Shown here: piece by piece, positions 43,690 through 53,762 of the stretch | How positions within the stretch are numbered: the first letter of the stretch is position 1 | Layout of the letters: the number at the start of each line of letters is the position of its first letter | DNA from: Euglena gracilis | Taxonomy: Eukaryota > Euglenida > Euglenophyceae > Euglenales | Length of the DNA stretch: 64,000 nt | Assembly (NCBI GenBank): GCA_039621445.1 | Contig: CP154954.1 | Location: 71,865,082 to 71,929,081, forward strand | Direction: 5' to 3' | The notes under the pieces: model-generated | Told to the model about the DNA's origin: nothing | Databases searched by the model: none | The model's input: the letters and a program-made list of their open reading frames with translations, nothing else | Position numbers and translations under genes: made by a program

Positions 43690-43815
43690 AAAGTGAATGC
43701 ATGAATGCATGAATGAATGAATGAATGAACGAACGCATGAGTAAATAAATACATAAATAAATAATTAACTAAACAGCTAAATAAATAAATAAATAACTAA
43801 ATAAATAATTAAATA
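43690..43815 (+). repeat. (AATG)n/(AAAT)n microsatellite
   Basis: 'atgaatgaatga' grades into 'ataaataaata'. It is a tetranucleotide insert between two coding blocks. Confidence 0.95.
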
Positions 43816-43926
43816 GTAACGCCCCCCCCCCCCACAAAAAGGGACAACATATTGTGCAAAGCACATAACATGCAAACAAAACCTCGCCCATCCCCACTCT
43901 ATATTTGAAATTCGCCCCTCCCCCAG

Positions 43927-44275
43927 CTCGAGGTCGCCTGTCTGTTGCCTGTTGCCATGACCTGGCTGCTGCCGGGGTTGCGGTGGTTTTCTGCGACTCC
44001 GTTGTGGTGCTTCGGCGTGGTGCAGTGGTCCCCAACCTCTCAGCCACCCTGGACGAGATTTACGCCGCTGCCCACTCCCCATCACCGGCCGCCTTGCCGC
44101 TCCCCGGTGCCTGCCCCGCCTACCGCTGCTGGGCTCAGATGGTGGAGGACAATATTCTCGACCCCCCCACCCTACGCCTCGCAGCTGTCCTGCGAGCTGC
44201 TCCGCTGTTCCCCCATGCCAGTGGCACGCCCTTCCACTGCCTGGTGTGCCGTGCCCCCTGTGCATACCATTGTTT
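43927..44275 (+). CDS. RT-unit block 17: C-terminal domain with Cys cluster
   Basis: After cctcccccag the frame encodes RGRLSVACCHDLAAAGVAVV, FCDSVVVLRRGAVVPNLSAT, LDEIYAAAHSPSP ... YRCWAQMVEDNILDPPTLRL then FHCLVCRAPC. The HCxxCxxxC ending may bind zinc. No named family. Continuity of GC-rich coding style and order assign it to the RT unit. Confidence 0.55.
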
Positions 44276-44649
44276 AACACCGGTCCCACCTCATCCCCAG
44301 GGCGGGGTGATTGACTGTTTTTTTTTTCAGAGTGACTGACTGGTTTTTGGCCCCTCGCCCCCCCCCCCCCGGCAACGAACAAGTGCCTGGCTTGGTGCCG
44401 AATGTACCGTAATTTGTAGATTTTCATTTACCTATTTTTGGGAGGATTTTTGCGATTTTCTGGAAAATCTCATTGCCTCCTGTCGAGTGACTGACTTGGT
44501 TTTCTCAGAAAAAGTGCTGACTGGACTTTTCATCGTGGCATGGGACCCCCCTTTCACCCCCAACCAGGGGTCGCTAAGCAAAGGTATGCCCCTGTGCCAG
44601 CTGGGGCTGCCACATCCTCAATGCCTGCCCCACCCTCGGTGTTGCTCTT

Positions 44650-44990
44650 CAGCACGGTTTCCGTCGTGTCGCTCGGCGCCTGCAGCGGGAAGGCTTCGCC
44701 ATCCTCTGGGCCAATACCACCCAGTTCGATGCCCTCCGCCTCGGCACGGCTCCGGTCACCTGGCAGCTGCTCCCCGACGTCGACCTCACCTCTTCAGAGC
44801 TCCGCCCACAGCGGGGGTTCATTACATGGTCCGGGCTTGTTTGGCCCCCCGCGGACCACCCGCTGCCGGTGGCTGTGCGTACGAAGATGAGCTCCGACTT
44901 TCTGTCTGCCACCTCCACGTGGCTCTCCTCCTCTGACCCGCAACGTTGGGACCCAGGGCCGCGTCCCCCCCCCTCTCCCCCCCCTAAAGG
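44650..44990 (+). CDS. RT-unit block 18: C-terminal tail, unknown domain
   Basis: A long open frame encodes HGFRRVARRLQREGFAILWA, NTTQFDALRLGTAPVTWQLL, PDVDLTSSELRPQRGFITWS and RTKMSSDFLSATSTWLSSSD. It is well-formed globular protein sequence without a family that I recognise. It lies downstream of RNase H, where LINEs usually carry variable tails. Confidence 0.55.
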
Positions 44991-45189
44991 TACCTGCACC
45001 CCTTTCAGCTCAGGCATGACAAGGCGGACATGGGAGGGCGGTCCCCCCCCGGCTGTCTCCATTTCCCGGCTGGACCCCCTCCGGACCCCTCTGTCGTCCT
45101 GTGATACAGCCCTGCCGCCAGCTCCTGCTACAAGTCACCCCCATCCCGACTGAACTCCCCGCTGCCCCCCCCCCCGTTCTGCTCTACCT

Positions 45190-45560
45190 GGCGACGTGTT
45201 TCCGATGGACCCTACGGCTGCGCTCCGTGAACCTGGTGACCCTGCCGCAACGCCACTGGTGTCCTCCGCCCCCACGCCCATCCTCAGCCCCTCAACGCCT
45301 CCCTTAGCTGCGGCACCCTCCTCCACGGCGCCTCATCCTGCCCCCTCAGCCTCCTCCGCACGCGGCCACCCGTCGTCCCCGTCTCCCACCAAGTGCTACA
45401 CCTGCCCGGCGACGCCTGCCTGCTGGCCCCCATTGACGACCTGCCGGACGCCCTGCTGGATACCCTGGTCCATACCGTTTCTTTTCCCTTCCCATGCCAC
45501 CCGACGGCCTGTTCGGCTCTACCCGGCCCCCCCTCCCCCCCCCCTGTTGGACCCCTCATA
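45190..45560 (+). CDS. RT-unit block 19: last recognisable coding block
   Basis: One frame reads VPVSHQVLHLPGDACLLAPI then DDLPDALLDTLVHTVSFPFP. The others are low-complexity Pro/Ser. At 45656-45700 A-rich sequence with AATAAT/AAATAAAT (possible polyadenylation region) follows. After this point GC-rich coding style stops. Confidence 0.4.
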
Positions 45561-45639
45561 TCGTGCAACCTCTGAATTGGGTCTGTGTTCTGACCATTTT
45601 CCCATGAATCTGACCCCTTTTTCTTTTCTTTGCCCACTG

Positions 45640-45705
45640 GCTGCACCCCCCCCCAAAAATAATAATCAGAAAATAAATAAACAAACATAAAATAAACATC
45701 AGAAA
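45640..45705 (+). other. A-rich 3' end candidate of the RT unit
   Basis: 'ccccaaaaataataatcagaaaataaataaacaaacataaaataaac' is A-rich with several AATAAA-like words and could be the poly(A) region. It could equally be another microsatellite. Confidence 0.35.
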
Positions 45706-46085
45706 AAACAACGACACCAGACTACGCTGCCTCAGTCAATCGTCTGTCGGCATCAAACAGGGGGGAGAGCCGATGAGCAGGTCATCCGCAATCGGTCCCG
45801 GGACCAGGAGACGTCCAGTGCACCGCACACCCCTCAGGCCTTCTCGGTTTCTGCCATACCCCCTCCACAAAAAAGCGCCGTGAAGGCATCCCACCTGCCC
45901 ACGTAATGGTATGCCCTGGACATGCTGAACCCAACCGCCGTCGACCCGGACCCCTGGGCCGCATCTGCTGATGCCAACCCCCCCGCCCCCCTCAGACGAC
46001 GCGGACACTCTCGACCCTACAGGCCGGTCAGCCATCTCCACCGCAGGTTTTTTTTTCCTTTTTTTTCCCTCCCTCTTTTCTCCTC

Positions 46086-46260
46086 CCCGCAGTCAGACAT
46101 AAAGCACATGCCGCCACTCGAGTGATAGTCCTGCTTCTCCAGCCCCCCATCCGCAAGAGTCCTCTCAGTGTCTTGCTCCACGATTGGACGGATCCCCTCG
46201 CCCCTGCCCCCCCGCCCCCCCCCCCCCGGTACAACGCTACATCATCCTGCTGACCGGCCC
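46086..46260 (+). repeat. Intronic repeat copy 2 (shared with 35396-35570)
   Basis: About 175 bp homologous to the earlier copy, preceded in both by a pyrimidine/T-run and 'ctccccgcag'. The order of marker words is identical. Confidence 0.85.
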
Positions 46261-46483
46261 CCCGACGCCCCTGCCGACCCGGAGAACCCCGAGCTACCCA
46301 CGCGCGAGATCTGAGGAGTGAAGGAGCCTGCCTACCCTGGTCCGACCGTCGCGAGCGGTACCCACCCCCTTCAGGCATCAGCCCCAGCCCCCCCCCTCTC
46401 TCTCCATTCAAAGGTAATTGTGTTTTCCAACTGGACACATTGTGGTACCCCATGGAAGATGGCCACCACATCCTATATACATA

Positions 46484-46800
46484 TTATTATTATTTTTTTT
46501 TTATTTTATTTTTTACTTCTTTGTTTTTTTGTTTATTATTTTTTTATTTATCTATTTATTTACAAATCTATTTATTTATTTATTTATTTAATCATTTCTT
46601 TTCTTTTTCTTTTCTTTTTTTAAGCTTATTTATTTATTATTTTATTTTATTTTTTCCTTAAATTATGTTCAATTTGATTTCAATCATTTTTTTTATTCCT
46701 TAATTTTTTTTCTATCATTTCTTTCATTTTTTTTATTGTCTTATTGCATATTGTTCTTATTTTTTTCTTATTTTTTTATTTACTTATTTTTTATTTATCT
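46484..46800 (+). repeat. T-rich (TTTA)n low-complexity tract
   Basis: 'tatttatttatt' and T-runs for 300 bp, like those inserted in the RT unit. Confidence 0.95.
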
Positions 46801-47684
46801 TCCTTGTCCCCTCAACATACCCCACCAACGAACTATTCCCCCTAGACCGTGCTTCTCCAACATACACTCCCCAACCCATCCCTAGAGCGCCCTACCACTG
46901 AACCTATAGCCCCCCCAGAACAATTCATACCCAGGTAAACAGCCTCCAGGTGGGGGTTGGGAGACTACCAGATTTCTCCGAAAAACCCCTCGCCCACATG
47001 GTCCCCTCTGTGCCTCGGTCCACCCCACTCGACAGCAATGCGATCCAACCCCCCCATTGTGTGGCTGCGTGGGCCGCTGTCTGCCCTCGCCACGCACGAC
47101 CAACCCGCCAGGCGATGCCGCTGACCCCCCGTGCACATTAGCGTGTGCCCCCGCACCGTTACCCCCCTCCTCTGTAAGATCCCACTGTGGCCACCCAGCG
47201 GACCCGCAGTTCTACAGATATTGGCTTAATGATCTCGATTTTTGACTGCCACTGACACAAGGGGGAGTGGGACATGCCAGTTGTGGTACGAGAAGAGATG
47301 ACCCGGAGGATGTAGCAGAGCTGGCCTAAAGCCGAGAGGCCCCGGGGTCTCTGGGGGTAGGGTATGGCAGATCGAAATCAAACAGAGAGAACTGGTAGGA
47401 GGCCCGGGGGCCACGAACCCCTGACAGGCCCCTTCCCTGATGAGTGAGTACCCCCACAGCGTACTGTGATCCCCAACCCCCCCCCCGCGCTTGGGCCTCG
47501 ATGGTTTCCCCCCACCCCGTCCTGCAGCCCGTGACGACCCCCATCACCTCTCTCTCCTGCAGGGCTTCCTCCCCCTGCTTCATGCCCGGGCTCCGGGGGT
47601 GCCCTCCTGCGTGGTGCTTGTGTACGCCCACGGCTGGAGGCACTGCGCAGCAATGCGGAGCACTACCAAACCAAACCAAACCTA
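46801..47684 (+). other. No gene seen
   Basis: Moderate GC sequence with a 'cccacatggtcc'-type filler. Short ORFs in several frames lack splice context. Confidence 0.4.
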
Positions 47685-47770
47685 CCCCCCCTTGCCCCCC
47701 CTACCCCCCCTTCCCCCTACCCTACCCCCCCCCTGCCCCCCCCCTACCCTCCCCTACCCCCCCCAACCCC
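47685..47770 (+). repeat. C-rich CCCCTA tract
   Basis: Runs of C broken by TA, same style as 24145-24240 and 48535-48610. Confidence 0.9.
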
Positions 47771-47872
47771 TTACAACGGTCGGGCCGACCACCATTTTCC
47801 CGCAATCCCCCTTTGTGAACTTTTAAGCCCCGGCTTTTGAGGACTACAGCCGGCTGTTCAGAAACGTGATAA

Positions 47873-48041
47873 ATTGGCTCCTACAAGGTACCAGCGAACC
47901 CAAAGAGCCGCCCAACTAGGGTTAATACACATGGGGGGACCCTCGCTCGGCGCCTTCGGCGCCTCGCTCGGGTCCCCCCATGTTTTTAACCCCAGTTTTG
48001 GGCGGCTCTTTGGGTTCGCTGGGTACCTTGTAGAGACCAAT
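47873..48041. mobile_element. Foldback element, 169 bp
   Basis: The two halves are inverted copies over their whole length. The left starts ATTGGCTCCTACAAGGTACC and the right ends in its near complement. The centre is GGCGCC-TTC-GGCGCC. Arms match with only a few differences. A telomere-like TAACCCTAACCC tract lies 48 bp downstream. It is probably a MITE or foldback copy. Confidence 0.75.
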
Positions 48042-48088
48042 ATAACAACGTTGAGCGGGAAATGTTCTACTGTTTGGATAAAAATTGT

Positions 48089-48110
48089 AACCCTAACCCT
48101 ACTCCTTCAA
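48089..48110 (+). repeat. Short telomere-like tract
   Basis: 'TTGTAACCCTAACCCTACTC' here is identical to the sequence at about 5436-5455 inside the 5.1-kb inverted-repeat element. Confidence 0.85.
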
Positions 48111-48534
48111 ATAACCTTTTAAATTCTTTTTGGGCACAGGAAAACGCCATCAGCAAATTCTTTTGCAGGGCGCCTTTGGCGCCCTAGGTCGACTGGCAAG
48201 GAGGAGAAGCAACATACTCGGGGGCTAAGTTGTCTTTGTGGCTCACTTTGGCATAGGCGGGGGGGGGGGGGGCTCTGCCCCCCCACATAACACCCTCAAA
48301 TAACAAAATCCCTTCTATGTTGGCAACATACTCGGAGGGCTAAATCCTTTTTGTGCGAAATTTTGACATTATATTGAAAATCCAATGGGGAGAGGTTTTT
48401 TTCCAAAAGTGGCCCAAAATGGACATTTTCCCCCCAAGTTTTTGCACATTCACCCCGATTGGGGGGTTCTGGAGCCATTAGGGTTGGTTTTGACTGGTGT
48501 TGAGGTGATTTGGACAAAAGTTTTTTTCAGGGCC

Positions 48535-48610
48535 CCCCCTACCCCCCCCCCCTACCCCCTACCCTACCCCCCCCCTACCCCCCCCTACCCTACCCCCACC
48601 TACCCTCACC
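48535..48610 (+). repeat. C-rich CCCCTA tract
   Basis: C-runs with TA steps, ending 70 bp before the candidate exon at 48678. Confidence 0.9.
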
Positions 48611-48677
48611 CAGGTTCGTGCCATATGTGCTTTGCGTCGCTTAAAACGACCAAAAAAAAACCCACAACACACCACAG

Positions 48678-48971
48678 ACTCCGAAATTTGCCCTTGTGAG
48701 GCCATGCCCTGTTCGCCAGCAGTGCTGTTTGGATTGTGACGCGTTGGATTTGGAGTCCCCCCTTAGTGCCTTTATTCGCCGGAGTTGGCTGACTCCTAAT
48801 TTTCTCTTTGACACCCAGAAGAAAGGAAATCACACAAGAGGCTTACTGCCAGGCTGTGGAAGATACAGGATACAGTACAGAAAAATGGTTTCGGCCACAC
48901 CTGAACCGCACCAGTCCCCGTCCATCAACTTTATCCTCAAGATATCCCAGTTGCAGCAGCTAGGGTTCGAT
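48678..48971 (+). CDS. Candidate 294-bp exon, Cys-containing unknown protein
   Basis: Open in one frame (phase 0 to phase 0) from acceptor cacaccacag to donor TTCGAT|gtaagg. It encodes TPKFALVRPCPVRQQCCLDC, DALDLESPLSAFIRRSWLTP ... RYRIQYRKMVSATPEPHQSP then SINFILKISQLQQLGFD. Composition and codon use are protein-like, and the donor matches consensus. No family is recognised. The Cys cluster near the N-terminal side could be a metal site. Confidence 0.5.
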
Positions 48972-49189
48972 GTAAGGAGGGTGTACGGGGTTTATGTGCA
49001 GGGGGTGTGGTTTATGTGCAGGGGGTGTGCCCCCCCGCCTCCGCCGACAGCTTACCCGCCCACCCAAACGCGCCCAAAACCACACTTGCAACTCCGCACC
49101 CACGAAGCATGGGAGAGTATGGCTGGAGGAGGCTCCGGAGCAGAAGGCTCGCAAGCTGGGCTCTGGTCGGCCCTGGTCGGCGGGAGGGT

Positions 49190-49300
49190 TACGGTAGGAG
49201 GAGGCTCCGTAGGAGGAGGCTCTAGAGCCTCCTCGAACAATGTTCGAGGAGGCTCTAGAGCCTCCTCGAACATCGTTCGAGGAGGCTCTAGCCCCCCCAA
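49190..49300. repeat. Palindromic tandem repeat (GGAGGCTCTAGAGCCTCC)
   Basis: The palindromes GGAGGCTCTAGAGCCTCC and CTCGAACAATGTTCGAG alternate, giving about two and a half 34-bp units. Each unit is nested dyad symmetry. Confidence 0.9.
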
Positions 49301-49619
49301 CCTGCCAGGGTGGTCCTGACCGACCCCGGGGAGGGGGTACCTGGGACCCCCCCCCAAAAGGTCAATTTTTTTCTCCGGCGCTTTGTGCCGTTATTTTTTG
49401 CATTTTTGACCAATTTTTGCCCAAAAAGTGCCCAAAATGACACTTTTGGTCGTTTTGGGGGGTCAAAAATTGTTGCAGCCTGCCGACGGTCGATAGAGGA
49501 TAAAGAAAAAAGCTTTCACCCACACCTGAACGTTCCAGTCCTCCGCGCATCAACACGTGTCAATGTTGTTCTCGTGTTTGTTTTGGAGCTGGATGGATCC
49601 AAACCATCCCGCAGAAGAA

Positions 49620-50110
49620 TGTAGGAAGCACCTCATATTCGCGTTTTGGTTTTTGCAAAATTTACATTTTTTGCAAAATTTCCTTTTTTTTTGAAGAAAA
49701 AAAAAAAGAGAAAAAATCGGGTTGTGAGGTCGAGTTGCCCATCCCTGAAGTGGCCTAAAACGGCCAAAAAGTGGACAGAAATGGCCTAAAAATGGTAGAA
49801 AGTGCCCCCCCCCCCCAAAATGGACGAAACCAAAACGTAGTGAACGTAGCCAAAAGTGAACCAAAAATGACCAAACACAGCCAGCAATGGCCTGAAAAAG
49901 GACAAAAGTTGCAAAAGTGCCTTAGAGATAAAAAGCAACCCAAAACTGCCAAAACATTGCGAATAGCGGCTAAAAATGGCCAGCAGTGCAAAAAAGGGCC
50001 AGAAACCGGTCAAAGAACGGCAAAAAAATTCTGATGGTGGTTAAAATTGCCTTCAATACCAACACTGACCAAAAAAATGCCCCAAAGAAAGCCAAGAAAG
50101 GCGAAAACCA
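49620..50110 (+). repeat. AAAATGGCCAAAA low-complexity tract
   Basis: Irregular 'aaaagtggccaaaaatgg' units, the complement of the tract at 388-850. ORFs on both strands are repeat-derived. Confidence 0.75.
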
Positions 50111-50154
50111 GCCAAATGGCAAATTCGTGAGCCACAATGCTTTTTGTTTGCTCA

Positions 50155-50390
50155 GAAATTTCTGATGTGGGATGTCAAGGGATTGTTAATGATTTCCTAA
50201 TGGTTAAGTTTCTGCACAAAAATGAGGTTACAAATCAGAAATGTGCCGTTCAAAATCAGGATTTTGCCAACCAGACCTGTTGGAATCACCCATCCTGTTG
50301 ATTCCTAATTTTGAGTTAGGAATCACCTACGGGGGTGATTCCTAATTTAACATGAAATTTGGAATCACTTACAATGGGTGATTCAAACAA
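50155..50390 (+). repeat. Short repeat around GTGATTCCTAATTT
   Basis: 'gattcctaatttt' and 'ggaatcac(c/t)tac' occur two to three times within about 100 bp (50298-50390). They form short direct and inverted copies. Confidence 0.5.
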
Positions 50391-51166
50391 CAATGCTCCA
50401 ACGAATCCAGAGAATTTTTTTTTGTTGCAGTTGGTCTCATTTGGCACTTTTGGCCCATTTGGGGTATTGCAAAAATCACTGCCCCCACAAATAAATTGTT
50501 CTCCCCCCTGCCCACAAATAGCGATTCCAGAAAAAGACAAAGGAAATTTATTTTCGGGTTCACCCCCCACACATACTCCCCCCACCAGGCCTTTGCTTAA
50601 GGACCCGGGGGGGGGGGGGGGGTCCATGGGATAGACATTTGGACTAGCTGGAAAAATTGGACCAGCTGGAACCCCCCCGATTGGAAAAAAATTCCTCCGG
50701 CGCTGCGTGCCGAGGTGGAAATCAGGTTTTATTGCAGTTTTTGGTTGGGGGAGCACACGGCTGGCCGACGGCATGACAAAGGCCCCCTCGGTTATCCCTC
50801 CAACAGCATTGTCAATTGGAAATTGCGATGCAAATTAGCATCCACCCAAACTCGAAAAAATTGTGTGTTCGACTTTTTTCCCTCAGCAATTTCCTGACAA
50901 AATTTCCTTACGAAATTTTTCCTGGTGGCTTTTCCTCCCAGTCAAAATATGTCCCTCTAGAGAAAATGCTGTTTGCAAGAAAATGCCATGCATGTTCTAT
51001 CAAGAAGATGTTTCTCAGTATGCATTGGCATATTTTGTACTTTTTTTGCTGAACCCATCTCATTGGATGGCAAGGCCGCTCTCCCTCACTGTTGAATGTT
51101 CTGTTGTTATTTTTACCTGTGCCTGACTTGGATTGATTATAATTTTGTGCCTTTTTTGTCCCAGCT

Positions 51167-51263
51167 ATGGATTACCATGCACCATGTCGATACAACGACG
51201 CTTGCAGATTTCGACACGTGACGACTGAAGAGCCTCCCAGACCCTGTCGTTTTTATCAGGCTG
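51167..51263 (+). CDS. Candidate exon with CCCH zinc-finger spacing
   Basis: After tttgtcccag and CT, an ATG opens MDYHAPCRYNDACRFRHVTT then EEPPRPCRFYQAG. The piece CRYNDACRFRH fits C-x5-C-x3-H, the second half of a CCCH RNA-binding finger. PCRFYQAG looks like the start of the next one. The exon would end CAGGCTG|gtgtgc (phase 1). Read on without splicing, the frame stops at 51292. The ATG may be the true start or internal. Later exons of this protein were not identified. Confidence 0.45.
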
Positions 51264-52774
51264 GTGTGCAAAGTGCGGTGTCAACGGTTTTGTAAGGTGG
51301 AGGGGAAGTTGACAATTTGTATTTATTGTTTGTTGAAGAGCGGACGGATTTTTTGTTCTTAAGGACCGCCCCTTGAGGATCGCCGTTGGGCCGGATGACC
51401 GACCAAGGGTCGGACTGGGGGTTTGAATGGGTCAAAAATACACTTTTTTTGACTTCTAGGCTTTACGACTGTTATTTGGGGGAAGGGTGGGTCCGGGGGG
51501 GAGTCGCTGCTTTATTTGCAGCACCTCAATTTTTGGCATCCCCCTTTGAAGTTCGGACCTCCGGGGGGGGGGGGGGCAGGGGGGGTGGGTCCGCCGGACC
51601 CCCCCACCTCGGGGGTTCCTCCAAGGGCCTTGTGGGTCCCCCGCCGGAGGCGGGGAGGTTGTGGTTTGGCTTTTTTTGGCAAAAAGCGCCGAAAAATTTT
51701 TGGCACCAAATTGACCCCCAAAAAGTGTCTCCCCCCCTCCCCCCAGGTACTCCCTGGGTGGGTTGGGTCCCCCCCCCGGTCTCCCACACCCAAAATCCCT
51801 GTCCCCCACACGCGCCAGTGGGGGGGGCAAATTTGCTACTGTGGATGAGGTATTGCAAATTTGGGGGCACATTTTTTCCAGTCCAGGACACTCCGAGACC
51901 CTCCATTCCCTCCCCTTGGGGTTGGTCAAATTCGGACTGGTAGCAGTGGTTGCCCCAAGTTCTTGGGGGGGGGGGGGGAACAACCCCCCTGCCCATTACT
52001 TGGGGTTGGGTTTTTTTACACCCACAATTTTTTTTGGATTGAATGGTCAAAATCCATTGACACTGAGTCTCTGGCTGGAGTGGCCCACCTGGGGTGGGGT
52101 CAAAAGTCATCGACTGTTTTTTTTTTGCTTCAAAATGAAAGACTGGTTTTTGGAGGTATTGGAACAAGCTCCAGCAACGGGACGTGTTTAGTGGCCCCTC
52201 ACCCGGTCAGTGCACAGGTGCACACTTTTTTATAACGGTAATAATAAAAAAAATTGCAAAATGGGACAAAACTGCCCAAAGTGGGCGAAAATAATCCAAA
52301 TCGGTCAAAACATGGGCCAAATTGCCCAGAACTGACCCAATTTACGATTTAGCCCTACATGACCCAAGGTGGCCTGAAACATACAATCACTTAGTCACTG
52401 CCCGCCCCCGGGGTGACTGGTTTTTTGAAAGTGACCGAGTGGTTTTTGGCCTGGACCCCCTGCCCCCTGGGGGGGGTCAGCAAATAACCACTAAAGTGAC
52501 CCGGCGCCGAAGGCACCGGAAATTTTTTGCCCTTTTTTTATACGTTTGTGGTCTTGGATTCCCCTTGGATTCCAGAGTGACCGACCCCCCCCCCCGTGGG
52601 GGGTAGTGACTGACTGGTTTTCCGAAAAAAGTGAGTGACTGGTTTTGGGAAGAGTGGAAGTGACCCCCCCCCCTCCCCCGGGGTCGGTAAAAAATTGCAC
52701 AGCCCGAAAAGCTCCCAAACTGGGCGTCATTTAAGCCGAAATGGATCCCATTCCCCGAGGGGGGTGGTCCAGCC
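51264..52774 (+). other. No firm gene; G/C-run filler
   Basis: Several C-run/G-run palindromes of the GGGGGTCC...GGACCCCC kind lie at 51540-51800 and 52430-52690. 'gactggttttt' words occur at 52410-52640, and 'ccggcgccgaaggc' at 52501. Confidence 0.5.
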
Positions 52775-53205
52775 AGCAAGCCAGCAGCCTTTTTCCATCC
52801 AGCAGCCTTTTTTCAAGCCTCGGACCCCCCTCTCCCCCCCCATCAATGAGTTTTAATTATTTTCCAGCCGCCCTTTGGGCGGCTGGACGAGCCACCCAAA
52901 GGGCGGCTGGACGGTAACAAAATTTTGCCTTTCGGAGGTGCAAAAATGAGCCAAAAATTAGCAAAATGGGTCGGATTTGGACTGGCCAGCCCAAACTTTG
53001 GGCCAAAAAATCGACATTTTGCAGAATTGGCAACTTTTGAGGCATTTTTGGGGGGGGGGGGGTTCGATATTTTGCTTCCTGGTTTGACCCCCAGTCTGGC
53101 CCAGTTCCAGCCGGGGGACCCCCCATGGAGGGGGGGGGAGGGGTCAGCCAGCAGCCTTTTCCAGCCAAGCCCAAATTTTCCAGCCTCTGAGCCGGACCCC
53201 CCGGG
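52775..53205 (+). repeat. Dispersed repeat 'cagccagcagcctttttccagcc..', two copies
   Basis: 'ggtcagccagcagccttttccagcc' plus 'caaattttccagcctctgag' plus 'ggaccccc' appears at 53145-53205, and a partial copy at 52775-52830. Related copies lie at 1632-1690 and 4765-4815. The phrase 'catcaatgagttttaattattttccag' (52842) is also present at 1565. Confidence 0.75.
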
Positions 53206-53369
53206 ACGCCCTGCTCCCAAAATGGTCCAAAAAAAATGGAACAGGCACAATGGGCCCAGTTGAGGAAGAGGCCCAGTTGGGGGCACACCTTTTTTGAACC
53301 CTTGGGGTGGGCGCTAACGTGACCCCCCCCCCCTATATGCCCCCCCCCCGGGAGCGTTTTGACCCCCCC

Positions 53370-53545
53370 GGGCGACACATAGGGGGGGTGACAATTAGGG
53401 GGGGTGACAATTGGGGGGGGGGGTACTCAATTTACCCTACATGTCCATGGGTCCATGGGTAACCCCCCCCTAATTGTCGCCCCCCAAGGGGGGGGGCGAC
53501 TATTAGGGGGGGGGGGGTGGCATATAGGGGGGGGTCACGTTAATT
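53370..53545. repeat. G-run/C-run repeat with inverted GTGACAATTAGGGG words
   Basis: 'gggggtgacaattaggggg' repeats are followed by the complementary 'taattgtcgcccccc'. Together these form overlapping dyads around runs of 7-12 G or C. Confidence 0.75.
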
Positions 53546-53614
53546 GGGAGGGGGGTCAGCCCCTCCCCCAATGATCTCGTCTCGCCTGCTCCCCCGCCCA
53601 CGGTCCGCCCCCAG

Positions 53615-53762
53615 CGCTGCCGCTCCCCCCCGGCCCCCCGCCGTCCGGCCCAGCCCCGTGGCTGTTCTCATTTATCCCGCCCCCGCCCCCCTGCGCCTGT
53701 GGCTCGCTGCTGTGGGCCACGCCGCCGCCCCCGGCTGGGTTCCCGCCGGAGACCCACCCAAG
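53615..53762 (+). CDS. Candidate GC-rich exon
   Basis: Acceptor gtccgcccccag and donor CCCAAG|gtgcgg enclose a frame reading RPSPVAVLIYPAPAPLRLWL then AAVGHAAAPGWVPAGDPPK. GC third positions are high, as in the RT unit and parts of the GPDH exons. No homology is recognised. Confidence 0.35.
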
